Below are positions 1 through 6,269 of a stretch of DNA of 8,134 nucleotides, piece after piece. Below the pieces are notes generated by a model, which had not been told where the DNA came from, ran no database searches, and saw only the letters and a list, made by a program, of their open reading frames with translations. The stretch comes from an uncultured Verrucomicrobiota bacterium (GTDB lineage: Bacteria; Verrucomicrobiota; Verrucomicrobiia; Chthoniobacterales; SZAS-18): assembly GCA_937873255.1 (NCBI GenBank), contig CALMVM010000122.1, positions 7,511-15,644 of the forward strand. Reading direction: 5' to 3'. The position numbers and the translations under genes were made by a program. How positions within the stretch are numbered: the stretch's first letter is position 1; every line of letters starts with the position of its first letter.

Positions 1-282
1 GAGGAGGCGCTCGAACGCTATCAGGAAGCCCGGAACGCGGGCGAACCGTTCGCCGCCGTCATCGTGGACCTGACGGTGCCCGGCGGCATGGGCGGTCATG
101 AAACCGCGCAGCGTTTGCTCGCGCTCGACCCGCAGGTGCGCACGGTCGTATCCAGCGGCTACTCCAACGACCCGATCCTGGCGGATTTCCGTCGCTACGG
201 ATTCGCCGGCGTCATCGCCAAGCCCTATCAGATGGCCGAACTCGGCAGGGTTCTGGAGGAGGTGATCGCTCCGTCGCGGTGA
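1..282 (+). CDS. Receiver (REC) domain, C-terminal part of a response regulator or hybrid sensor histidine kinase; 5' end outside the window
   Basis: The reading frame is open from the first base, so the gene begins upstream; 93 residues are visible. They make up the second half or more of a phosphoacceptor receiver domain. The sequence VIVDLTVPGGMGG supplies the phosphorylated Asp (visible residue 23), the VVSSGYS stretch supplies the conserved Ser/Thr (51-52), and AKPY supplies the conserved Lys (74). The family role is to accept phosphate from a histidine kinase in two-component signalling in the cytoplasm. The combination PGGMGG, SSGYS and KPY followed by a short helix and the stop is typical of receivers at the C-terminal end of PAS-containing hybrid kinases, so I favour that over a stand-alone regulator. 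No output domain follows the receiver. The gene converges on the 295-1833 gene with a 12 bp gap and no visible terminator. Confidence 0.9.
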   Translation, partial: EEALERYQEARNAGEPFAAVIVDLTVPGGMGGHETAQRLLALDPQVRTVVSSGYSNDPILADFRRYGFAGVIAKPYQMAELGRVLEEVIAPSR

Positions 283-294
283 CACGGGGGGCGG

Positions 295-1833
295 TCAGTT
301 CATGATCTCGCGCGCGTAGACGTTGAGGGTGATGACACCGCTCGCGTCCGGCGCTGCCTGAATGTGTGTGATCAGGAACGGACGCTGCTCGTCGCGGCTG
401 ATGTCGGTGCCCGGCGCGGGCAGGGGGCGGTCGGCCGGGTATTCCACGATGATGCGTACCCGATCTTCGGCGGCGGATCGCAGGACGGCGTTCCGGATGC
501 CGCGTGCTTTGTTCTCGCCGAACGCGCGGACCGTGAATTGCCCGCTCAGATAAACGGTTTCTCCGTTCAGGCCGCCCCGGTCGTGGAACGCCGCCACCTC
601 GCCCATGCGCAGGCGTTTGCCGGCGGGCTGCTGGCCGGGTTCGTAGGTGCGCCACGTTTTCGAGTTGTCGACGACCGCCGGAGTCGGCGTCGCGAGACCC
701 GCCGCGGGCGTCGGGGTCGTGGAGGGTGCTTGGAGTAAAGGCTGGAGCGACACGGCGTTGTCGCCGGTAGCCTTGACGACCGGCGGGGCAGTCGGCTTCG
801 GCGTCGGGGTGCTGTTGAGCGCCACGAGGGCCGGCGTCGGCGAGGCCGTCGGTTTCTTGCCGGCCGGCGACGGTTTGCCGCCGGGCGTGGCGTTGTTTTG
901 CGCGACCTGCACGGACGGCGCGGGCGTGGCGCTGGGAGAAGGTTCGGGCGTCGGATCGACCCCGCGCAGGACCGTGTCGGGTTTCTTGTCGGTTTCGCGG
1001 TACGCGGTCAGCGGGCCGAAACCCGATTTCGTGCGCAGGCTCACGTAGGCGTCGTTCGCCTGTTTGTAGCGGTCCCCACGGATCACGGGGAAACCGGCGG
1101 CGACGTTGAGTTCCGTGGGCGGTTCGAGGCTGAAGCCGCCGTCCGCGCCCTTGAAGACATACGAGCCGTAGTTTAGCGGCACGACGGTCAACAGCAGGTG
1201 CCCGTCGTCGAGCTTGCTGGCGTGCAGCACGGCGGTCAGCTCGTAGGTCCGGCGCAGTTCGATGTCCATGCCGGTCTGGAGGTTGCGCTTGATGACGGGG
1301 GCGACCTTCGCCGGAGCGCAGTACAGGTGTTCGATCAGCAGTTTGGGATAATCGCTGGCGACTGCGAGCGTGACGACGCCCGAGGGCACGAAATCGCCCG
1401 CGCCGAGTTCGTAGGAATCGAGAATGGTAAATCGGCCGGTGACGTAGGGCACCGTGTCCTTGGCGGCGTTACCCTGGTAGTTACGCAGGTAGCTGCGCTC
1501 CAGTTCGACGTTGAGCTGGCGCAGCTCGGTGGACTTCAGCGCGCTGAAGCGATTATAGATTTTCTCCGGCCCGAGAAATTCGCCTTTCGGCGGCTCCTGC
1601 ACCTTGAACCGCTGCGGCGGGTCGATCTTCTTGAGCTTGCGCAGGATTTTGTAGCTCAGCGCGGTTTCCGGGCGGCCGAACACGAGGTAGCTGCCGACCC
1701 AACTCGCCATGCTGAAGCCGAGCAGCAGCAGAATGAAGACCGTCCAGAGAAACAGGTGGCTTTTCTGCTTGGGCGCGTGCGAATCGACCGGCGGGCGCAG
1801 GAAGTCCTCGTTGATGGTCGGGGCCGGCTTCAT
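295..1833 (-). CDS. Membrane-anchored hypothetical protein with Pro/Thr-rich linker and two beta-rich modules
   Basis: I do not recognise this 512-residue protein. Residues 1-26 are polar, 27-52 form one strongly hydrophobic segment (LFLWTVFILLLLGFSMASWV and onward), and no cleavage site is obvious, so it is probably a single-pass inner-membrane protein with the bulk outside the cytoplasm. Residues 55-290 look globular. Residues 293-390 are low complexity, rich in Pro, Thr, Ser and Ala (repeated TPTP and SPSATPAP types), and resemble an extracytoplasmic linker. Residues 395-512 form a second compact, beta-rich region. A stretch near 128-140 (PYVTGRFTI) resembles one near 427-436 (VYLSGQFTV), and each is followed by alternating hydrophobic strands; I infer a duplicated OB-like module. 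The ATG at 1833 is preceded by TTTTCCGCCG and no Shine-Dalgarno sequence. The gene lies 110 bp downstream of the iron-sulfur carrier gene on the same strand. Function is unknown; a cell-envelope structural or binding role is only a guess. Confidence 0.85.
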   Translation of the reverse strand: MKPAPTINEDFLRPPVDSHAPKQKSHLFLWTVFILLLLGFSMASWVGSYLVFGRPETALSYKILRKLKKIDPPQRFKVQEPPKGEFLGPEKIYNRFSALKSTELRQLNVELERSYLRNYQGNAAKDTVPYVTGRFTILDSYELGAGDFVPSGVVTLAVASDYPKLLIEHLYCAPAKVAPVIKRNLQTGMDIELRRTYELTAVLHASKLDDGHLLLTVVPLNYGSYVFKGADGGFSLEPPTELNVAAGFPVIRGDRYKQANDAYVSLRTKSGFGPLTAYRETDKKPDTVLRGVDPTPEPSPSATPAPSVQVAQNNATPGGKPSPAGKKPTASPTPALVALNSTPTPKPTAPPVVKATGDNAVSLQPLLQAPSTTPTPAAGLATPTPAVVDNSKTWRTYEPGQQPAGKRLRMGEVAAFHDRGGLNGETVYLSGQFTVRAFGENKARGIRNAVLRSAAEDRVRIIVEYPADRPLPAPGTDISRDEQRPFLITHIQAAPDASGVITLNVYAREIMN

Positions 1834-1839
1834 CGGCGG

Positions 1840-1873
1840 AAAATGCAGAATGCAAAATGCAGAAGTTCAGAAG
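1840..1873. repeat. Short degenerate TGCAGAA-type intergenic repeat
   Basis: The 11-mer AAAATGCAGAA occurs at 1840-1850 and again at 1854-1864, a period of 14, and is followed by a degenerate copy (GTTCAGAAG). Read on the minus strand, the block lies directly before the start codon of the 512-residue protein and contributes the TTTTCC tract next to the ATG. Similar AT-rich, A/G-biased simple repeats are, from memory, common between genes of Verrucomicrobia and Planctomycetes, where they produce spurious peptides such as FCILHSAF. No function is known to me. Confidence 0.7.
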
Positions 1874-1943
1874 AAAAACGGGGCGGTGAACGACAAGACC
1901 GTCTCTTTCGGGCCGAGAATCTTTCCCGTCTAGTTTTGTCCGG

Positions 1944-2297
1944 TCACGCCGTTTGCGCCGCCCCGACCGTTTCCGGCTCGAACGACGTGCCGCAGCCGCA
2001 GGTGCGCCGGGCGTTGGGGTTCTGGATGCGGAAACCGGTGCCGGTGAGGTCGTCGCAATAATCGATGACCGCCCCACGCAGGAAGCCGAGGCTTTCCTTG
2101 TCGATGAGCACGCGGACGCCGTCACGCTCGATGATCTCGTCGTCGGCCTTGGGCTCGTCGAAATTCATCCCGTACTGGAGGCCCGAGCAGCCGCCCTTGT
2201 CGATGAAGATACGCAAACCCGACCCCTCGGGCGCGTCGGAGCGGTCGGCCAGCAGGCCGCGCAGATGTTTGACGGCGTTGTCGGAGATCGTCATCAT
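1944..2297 (-). CDS. A-type iron-sulfur cluster carrier / assembly protein (HesB/IscA/ErpA family)
   Basis: The product is a 117-residue cytoplasmic protein of the HesB/IscA/ErpA family, which takes up and transfers Fe-S clusters to apoproteins. It has the full family signature: Cys37 in KGGCSGLQYGM and the C-terminal pair Cys100 and Cys102 in TCGCGTSF; these three cysteines bind the cluster or iron. The preceding FRIQNPNA stretch is also typical. An extra Cys81 (DYCDD) is not part of the known ligand set. The length matches the family (about 105-120 aa). The frame stays open to 2429, but the extension is made of repeat-derived sequence, so the ATG at 2297 (MMTISDNA) is the start; the second ATG at 2294 is equally possible. 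No isc or suf genes are adjacent, so I leave open whether it is ErpA- or IscA-like. It is divergent from mutL, with 140 bp between the starts. Confidence 0.95.
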   Translation of the reverse strand: MMTISDNAVKHLRGLLADRSDAPEGSGLRIFIDKGGCSGLQYGMNFDEPKADDEIIERDGVRVLIDKESLGFLRGAVIDYCDDLTGTGFRIQNPNARRTCGCGTSFEPETVGAAQTA

Positions 2298-2318
2298 GGC
2301 AGGTTGTCGGAAACGCTG

Positions 2319-2326
2319 ATAATTTA
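2319..2326. promoter_or_regulatory. AT-rich island, candidate -10 region between the iron-sulfur gene and mutL
   Basis: The intergenic region contains one clear AT-rich patch in otherwise GC-rich DNA. On the minus strand it reads TAAATTAT, about 20 bp before the iron-sulfur gene start. On the plus strand it reads TGATAATTTA, with GATAAT at 2318-2323, about 115 bp before the mutL start. Both resemble sigma-70 -10 elements, but neither has a convincing -35 hexamer at 16-18 bp, so this is a weak call. Confidence 0.25.
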
Positions 2327-2340
2327 GCACGGGCCAAATC

Positions 2341-2430
2341 CGAAAGAAACGACGAATGACGAAAGCCCGGAGCGGCTGTTCGCGTGTTCGTCCAGATCGA
2401 TAAGCCTTCCGCCCTTCGTCCTTCGTCATT
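2341..2430. repeat. Inverted pair of TTCGTCATT-type short repeats between the iron-sulfur gene and mutL
   Basis: AATGACGAA at 2355-2363 is the exact inverse complement of TTCGTCATT at 2422-2430. Each arm is embedded in further degenerate copies: GAAAGAAACGACGAATGACGAA on the left side (2342-2363) and TTCGTCCTTCGTC (2415-2427) on the right. The right arm ends 7 nt before the mutL ATG. The arms are separated by 58 nt, so a stable hairpin is doubtful. More likely these are two oppositely oriented members of a dispersed short intergenic repeat family. Translation of the copies explains spurious N-terminal extensions on both flanking genes. Confidence 0.6.
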
Positions 2431-2437
2431 TTCCTCC

Positions 2438-4285
2438 ATGAGTCGCGTTGCCCTGTTGTCCGAGATCGTTGCGAGTCAGGTGGCGGCGGGCGAGGTCGTG
2501 GAAAGGCCCGCCTCGGTGGTCAAGGAATTGGTGGAAAACAGCCTCGACGCGCGGGCGACGGCGGTGGAAATCGTCATCCAGCGCGGCGGCATCGCCCTGG
2601 TGCGGGTCTCCGACGACGGCCACGGCATGGACCGCGACGATGCGCTCCTTTGCCTCGAACGCCACGCCACCAGCAAAATCCGCACGGGCGCGGATCTCGC
2701 CGCGATTGCGACGCTGGGGTTTCGCGGGGAAGCGCTGCCGAGCATCGCCAGCGTGGCGCGTTTCCGGTTGGCGACGCGCGAGGCCGGCGCGCTCGTCGGC
2801 ACCGAAATCCTCGTCAACGGCGGCCGGGTCGAAAAGGTGCGTGATTGCGGCGACGCGCCCGGCACGAGCGTCGAGGTGCGCTCCCTGTTCTTCAACCTGC
2901 CGGCGCGCAGGAAATTCCTCCGCAGCGAGGGCACGGAAGCGGCGCACGTCGAATCCCACATCCAAACCCTCGCGCTGGCGCACCCGGCAGTGCGGTTCAC
3001 GTACGTACGCGACGGGCGGACGGTTTTTCAACTGCCCGGCGTGCGGCGTTTGCTCGACCGCATCCGCGACCTGGCGGGCGAGGAGGCGGCGGGGGAATTG
3101 ACGATGATCGACGCGCCCCGGCAGGTGCCGCCGGGCGGGCTCAAGATTTCGGGTTTCATCGGCAAGCCGGGCGTCAGCCGCGCCACGCGGATGAGCCAGC
3201 GCGTCTTCATCAACGGCCGGGCGGTGGAAAACGCCGTCGTCAACGGGGCGTTGCGCGAGGGTTACCACACGGCGCTCATGAAGGGACGGTATCCGGTGTC
3301 CTACCTGTTTCTCGACATGGACCCGGCGGCCGTCGATGTGAACGTCCATCCGTCCAAGCGCGAGGTGCGTTTCCGCGAACCGGGCGTCGTGCGCGAGGCG
3401 CTCGTCGCCGCCGTGCGCCGCACGCTCGAAGCCGGCCGCGCCGACTGGACGCGATCCTTTCACCAGGCCCCGCTGCCGGAGGTGGCGCCGCTGGTGTTGC
3501 CCTTGGAGCAGGCGCAAATGGATGCCGTCTCCCGGCCGATGGCCCCGGTGGACTCCGGCGTGATCCGCCCGCCGATCACGAGGATCGATCCACCCGAGAG
3601 CTTGTTTCCCCCGCCGCCGACTTCCGCGAGACCCGCGCCCCTGTTCGTTCCGCCCATCGCGGACCCGCCGAAGCCAGCGGAACCCGCCCCGCCGAAAAAT
3701 GGCACCGGCCAGTTCAACCTCCTCGGCGTCCTCGGTCGTTTGTACGTCCTCATGGAAAACAAGGACGGCCTCGTGCTCGTCGATCAGCACGCCGCGCACG
3801 AACGCATCCTTTTCGAGGAATTGCGCCGCCGCCTGGAAGCGAACGACACCCTCAGCCAGCAACTCCTTTTTCCTCTCACGTTGCAGATGAACCCGCGTGA
3901 CGCCGACTGGCTGCGGCGGCACCTGGAACCCCTCCAGCGCATGGGCATCGGGCTGGAAGATTTCGGGTCCGGCTCGTTCAAGCTAGACAGCCTGCCACCA
4001 TTCCTCCAAGTGGAGGAACCGCTCTCGCTGTTGCGGGAGATCATCGACGCGCTCCAGGCGGCCGGCTCGGGCACGTCGAAGCTGCGACTCGGCGAGGAAA
4101 TGATCGCCAAGACGGTTTGCCGGCATGCCGTGAAAGCAAACGACCGCCTGCGCGAACGCGAGTTGGTCCGCCTCCTCGACGACCTGCTGGCCTGCGAGTT
4201 GCCGTACTGCTGCCCGCACGGCCGGCCGACGATGATCCAGTTCTCCTACGCCGAGTTGGAGCGTAAATTCGGCCGGCGGACCTGA
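2438..4285 (+). CDS. mutL: DNA mismatch repair protein MutL with C-terminal endonuclease motifs
   Basis: MutL couples mismatch recognition by MutS to strand incision and removal. The 615-residue product has a complete N-terminal GHKL ATPase: KELVEN with Glu30 and Asn34, DDGHGM (59-64) and GFRGEAL (94-100), then the NLPARRKFL segment and the S5-like transducer domain ending in VNVHPSKREVRF. A proline-rich linker (roughly residues 345-430) leads to the C-terminal dimerisation domain. That domain carries the metal-dependent nicking motif DQHAAHERILFE starting at Asp449, plus VCRHAVKA (from about 560), CPHGRP (592-597) and a terminal FGRR. This set is characteristic of endonuclease-type MutL, which nicks DNA itself, unlike E. 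coli MutL, which relies on MutH. The ATG at 2438 places MSRVALLSEIVASQVAAGEV exactly at the family N-terminus; upstream in-frame sequence is repeat-derived. TTTTCC lies 3 nt before the ATG. The 3' end overlaps the convergent HAD gene by 40 bp. Confidence 0.98.
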   Translation: MSRVALLSEIVASQVAAGEVVERPASVVKELVENSLDARATAVEIVIQRGGIALVRVSDDGHGMDRDDALLCLERHATSKIRTGADLAAIATLGFRGEALPSIASVARFRLATREAGALVGTEILVNGGRVEKVRDCGDAPGTSVEVRSLFFNLPARRKFLRSEGTEAAHVESHIQTLALAHPAVRFTYVRDGRTVFQLPGVRRLLDRIRDLAGEEAAGELTMIDAPRQVPPGGLKISGFIGKPGVSRATRMSQRVFINGRAVENAVVNGALREGYHTALMKGRYPVSYLFLDMDPAAVDVNVHPSKREVRFREPGVVREALVAAVRRTLEAGRADWTRSFHQAPLPEVAPLVLPLEQAQMDAVSRPMAPVDSGVIRPPITRIDPPESLFPPPPTSARPAPLFVPPIADPPKPAEPAPPKNGTGQFNLLGVLGRLYVLMENKDGLVLVDQHAAHERILFEELRRRLEANDTLSQQLLFPLTLQMNPRDADWLRRHLEPLQRMGIGLEDFGSGSFKLDSLPPFLQVEEPLSLLREIIDALQAAGSGTSKLRLGEEMIAKTVCRHAVKANDRLRERELVRLLDDLLACELPYCCPHGRPTMIQFSYAELERKFGRRT

Positions 4286-5097
4286 TCGAAGACGGCTTCC
4301 ACGCCCCGCGCGAAACTTTCCTCCGGCGGCCCGGCCGGACTGACGAGGCCCGCCGCGTCCTTCGCACGATTGCTGCCGCCGTCCATCGCTACGCCGAGAC
4401 CGGCCCAACGCAGCATCGGCGCGTCGTTCTCGCCGTCTCCGAAGGCGACGGAACACTCGCGCCCGACCGCGTAATGCCGGCACACGACTTCGAGCGCGCG
4501 AGCCTTGTCCGCGCCGGCCGCCATGAACTCCAGATTTTCCCGGTCGGTGGCGACGATCCCGAGTTGGCCGGCGTATTTCTTTTCCAGGCCCGCGCGTATT
4601 TGCGTCAAGGCGGACGGCTCGCCGTACCAGACGATTTTCAGCGCCGCCTCGCCTTTCAAATCGCGCAGGCTTCCCGGATAACGCTCCGCCTTTTCGTTGA
4701 CGCGAGACTCGTAAAGTTCCGTCCAGTGGTTCGTCTCCGTGACGTACAGGTGGTCTCGGTGATAATACACCACGGTATAACCAGCCGCTTCACCTTCGCC
4801 GACGAGGCTGTCCGCCAGTGCGGCGGGGATGAGCACCTCGTGGAGCGTCTCGCCGGTCTGTGGGTCCTTGACCAATGCGCCCGCGCAGGAAATCAGCAGT
4901 CCGTCGAGGCTGAGTTGCCGCTGGTAGCGCAGGCTGTTCTGGTGCCGCCGACCCGAAGCCAGGATGAATTCCGCCCCGGCGGCCTGCAAACGGCGCACGG
5001 CGGCGAGGTTGGCGGCGCTAATTTCCTTGCTCGGACCAAGCAGCGTGCCGTCGAGGTCGCTGGCGGCGAGTCGGTAGGGAAATGGCGGTGCGTCCAT
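4246..5097 (-). CDS. Cof-type HAD-IIB family phosphatase
   Basis: The product is a 283-residue haloacid dehalogenase superfamily hydrolase of the Cof subgroup, which removes phosphate from small metabolites such as sugar phosphates or flavin nucleotides in the cytoplasm; the substrate cannot be told from sequence. All four catalytic motifs are present: DLDGT (Asp14 nucleophile, Asp16 acid/base), LASGR (Ser49), Lys198 in ADKARAL, and GDGEND (220-225) for magnesium. The large insert between motifs II and III is the type IIB cap. ATG at 5097 is chosen; a GTG at 5115 would add six residues that repeat the start (VDAPPR before MDAPPF) because of an 18-bp duplication. No Shine-Dalgarno sequence is visible at either start. 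The stop codon lies inside the convergent mutL gene. It starts divergently from prs. Confidence 0.95.
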   Translation of the reverse strand: MDAPPFPYRLAASDLDGTLLGPSKEISAANLAAVRRLQAAGAEFILASGRRHQNSLRYQRQLSLDGLLISCAGALVKDPQTGETLHEVLIPAALADSLVGEGEAAGYTVVYYHRDHLYVTETNHWTELYESRVNEKAERYPGSLRDLKGEAALKIVWYGEPSALTQIRAGLEKKYAGQLGIVATDRENLEFMAAGADKARALEVVCRHYAVGRECSVAFGDGENDAPMLRWAGLGVAMDGGSNRAKDAAGLVSPAGPPEESFARGVEAVFDQVRRPNLRSNSA

Positions 5098-5118
5098 GCG
5101 TGGCGGTGCGTCCACGTT
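5083..5118. repeat. 18-bp tandem duplication at the HAD gene start
   Basis: TGGCGGTGCGTCCA occurs at 5083-5096 and 5101-5114, an exact 14-mer with period 18. In the HAD gene it duplicates the first codons: ATG GAC GCA CCG CCA in one copy and GTG GAC GCA CCG CCA in the other. This creates two candidate start codons in the same frame. Confidence 0.85.
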
Positions 5119-5218
5119 CGCGCGGCAAAATTTCTTGGCAACCTCTCATCTTCGGGCCAACGTGGCTGCCCGGCCGGCGTACCCCGCGACGGCTTTTGCC
5201 TCCCAACTTCCGTACCCG

Positions 5219-6187
5219 ATGGACCCGTGTTCCCACCCCGAACTCAAAATCTTCAGCGGCACGGCCCATCCCGAACTCGCCCGGCGCATCGCCGAATACG
5301 TCGGCGTGCCGCTCGGCGAGGCGCAGGTCAAGGCGTTCGCCGACGGCGAGACCAGCGTGCGGATCATGGAAAACATCCGGGGCCGGGACGTGTACATCGT
5401 CCAGCCGACCTGCCCGCCGGTGAACCACAACCTGATGGAACTGCTCATCCTCGTGGACGCCGCCCGGCGCGCGAGCGCGGCGCGGATCACGGCGGTGATG
5501 CCGTTTTTCGGTTACGCCCGGCAGGACCGCAAGGACCGCCCGCGCGTGCCGATCACGGCCAAGCTCGTGGCAAACCTCATCGTGGCGGCGGGTGTGAACC
5601 GCGTGCTGACGGTCGATTTGCACGCGCAGCAGATCCAGGGGTTCTTCGACATCCCGGTGGATCATCTTTACGCGCTGCCGGTGTTCCTGCGGCATCTGAG
5701 CACGCAAAAATTGGAGTCGCTCGCGGTCGTCGCGCCGGACGTCGGCGGGATCAAGGTCGCCGATTCGTACGCCCGCGCCCTCGGCTCGCAACTGGCGACC
5801 GTCGCCAAGAAGCGCAAGAGCGACACGGAAGTGGAATCCGCCTACCTCATCGGCGAGGTAGCCGACCGCAATGTCCTGCTCGTGGATGATCTGACGACCA
5901 CCGCTGGCACGATCACCAGCGCCGCCCGCATCTGCAAGGAACACGGCGCGCGCTCGGTCCGCGCCGCCGTGACCCACGCCGTCCTCACCGACATGGCGGT
6001 CGAGCGGTTGCGCGACTCGGTCATCGAGGAATTGATCACCACCAACAGCATCCCCACGCGCGAGGCCCAACTTCGCGATTGCCGCATGACCGTGCTGTCC
6101 ATCGCCGCGCTGTTGGGCGAGGGGATCAAGCGCATCCACGGCGACGAGTCCGTCAGCGGGCTTTTCAACGTGGAGACGATCAGTTGA
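5219..6187 (+). CDS. prs: Ribose-phosphate pyrophosphokinase (PRPP synthetase)
   Basis: This enzyme transfers pyrophosphate from ATP to ribose 5-phosphate to make PRPP, the precursor of purines, pyrimidines, NAD, histidine and tryptophan. The 322-residue length fits class I bacterial enzymes. Visible motifs in order are FADGE (40-44), the ATP-site YARQDRK (99-105), the DLHAQQIQGFFD catalytic and metal-binding stretch (133-144), APDVGG (172-177), the basic flexible loop KKRK (197-200) and the PRPP-binding loop starting at Asp223 (DDLTTTAGT). In the common form of this loop (DDMIDTGGT) there is an acidic residue where this protein has Thr; this is a variant, not a loss of the DD pair. The ATG at 5219 gives the normal N-terminus (HPELKIFSGTAHPELA); the frame is open a further 41 codons upstream but that part has no family resemblance. 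It heads the plus-strand cluster and is 82 bp upstream of rplY. Confidence 0.97.
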   Translation: MDPCSHPELKIFSGTAHPELARRIAEYVGVPLGEAQVKAFADGETSVRIMENIRGRDVYIVQPTCPPVNHNLMELLILVDAARRASAARITAVMPFFGYARQDRKDRPRVPITAKLVANLIVAAGVNRVLTVDLHAQQIQGFFDIPVDHLYALPVFLRHLSTQKLESLAVVAPDVGGIKVADSYARALGSQLATVAKKRKSDTEVESAYLIGEVADRNVLLVDDLTTTAGTITSAARICKEHGARSVRAAVTHAVLTDMAVERLRDSVIEELITTNSIPTREAQLRDCRMTVLSIAALLGEGIKRIHGDESVSGLFNVETIS

Positions 6188-6206
6188 AATCCGGCCGGCG
6201 CGCCGG

Positions 6207-6234
6207 TTCGCATTGCGGGGTTGCAATTTGCGAA
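6207..6234 (+). promoter_or_regulatory. Bulged hairpin in the prs-rplY intergenic region
   Basis: TTCGC (6207-6211) pairs with GCGAA (6230-6234), and ATTGC (6212-6216) pairs with GCAAT (6223-6227). This gives a ten-pair stem with a two-base bulge (6228-6229) and a GGGGTT loop. The 12-bp palindrome CCGGCGCGCCGG (6195-6206) lies immediately before it. No T tract follows directly, so it is not a classic intrinsic terminator. The sequence from the stem to the rplY start (35 nt) is pyrimidine-rich. It may be a leader element, a processing site or an attenuator for rplY; the pairing is seen, the role is inferred. Confidence 0.4.
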
Positions 6235-6269
6235 GTTTGCTCCATCTTCCGTCCCTTCCATTTTTTCCT

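Noticed and set aside
1834..1943. Intrinsic terminator between the iron-sulfur gene and the 512-aa gene
   Set aside because: On the minus strand a CCCGTTTTTC tract exists, but only a 4-bp stem (CGGT/ACCG) precedes it, too weak to call.
2298..2429. N-terminal 44-residue extension of the iron-sulfur carrier
   Set aside because: The extension is translated from the TTCGTCATT repeat region and lacks family similarity; the conserved protein begins at MMTISDNA.
2426..3922. Long minus-strand open frame (498 codons) opposite mutL
   Set aside because: It is antisense to a clearly conserved MutL, has His/Arg-rich low-complexity translation and no recognisable domain; long antisense frames are expected in GC-rich genes.
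5135..5160. Possible promoter (TTGGCA) or hairpin (TTGGC/GCCAA) between the HAD gene and prs
   Set aside because: No -10 element lies at suitable spacing, and the stem is only 5 bp with a 16-nt loop. A promoter for prs must exist nearby, but I cannot place it.
5096..5218. 41-residue N-terminal extension of PRPP synthetase
   Set aside because: Class I enzymes begin a few residues before the KIFSG strand, as the ATG at 5219 provides; the upstream part has no similarity and would overlap the HAD start.
4474..5889. Long plus-strand open frame (471 codons) across the HAD gene and prs
   Set aside because: It is antisense to the HAD gene and out of frame with prs, both supported by full motif sets. 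The translation is Arg/Gly/Pro-rich noise.
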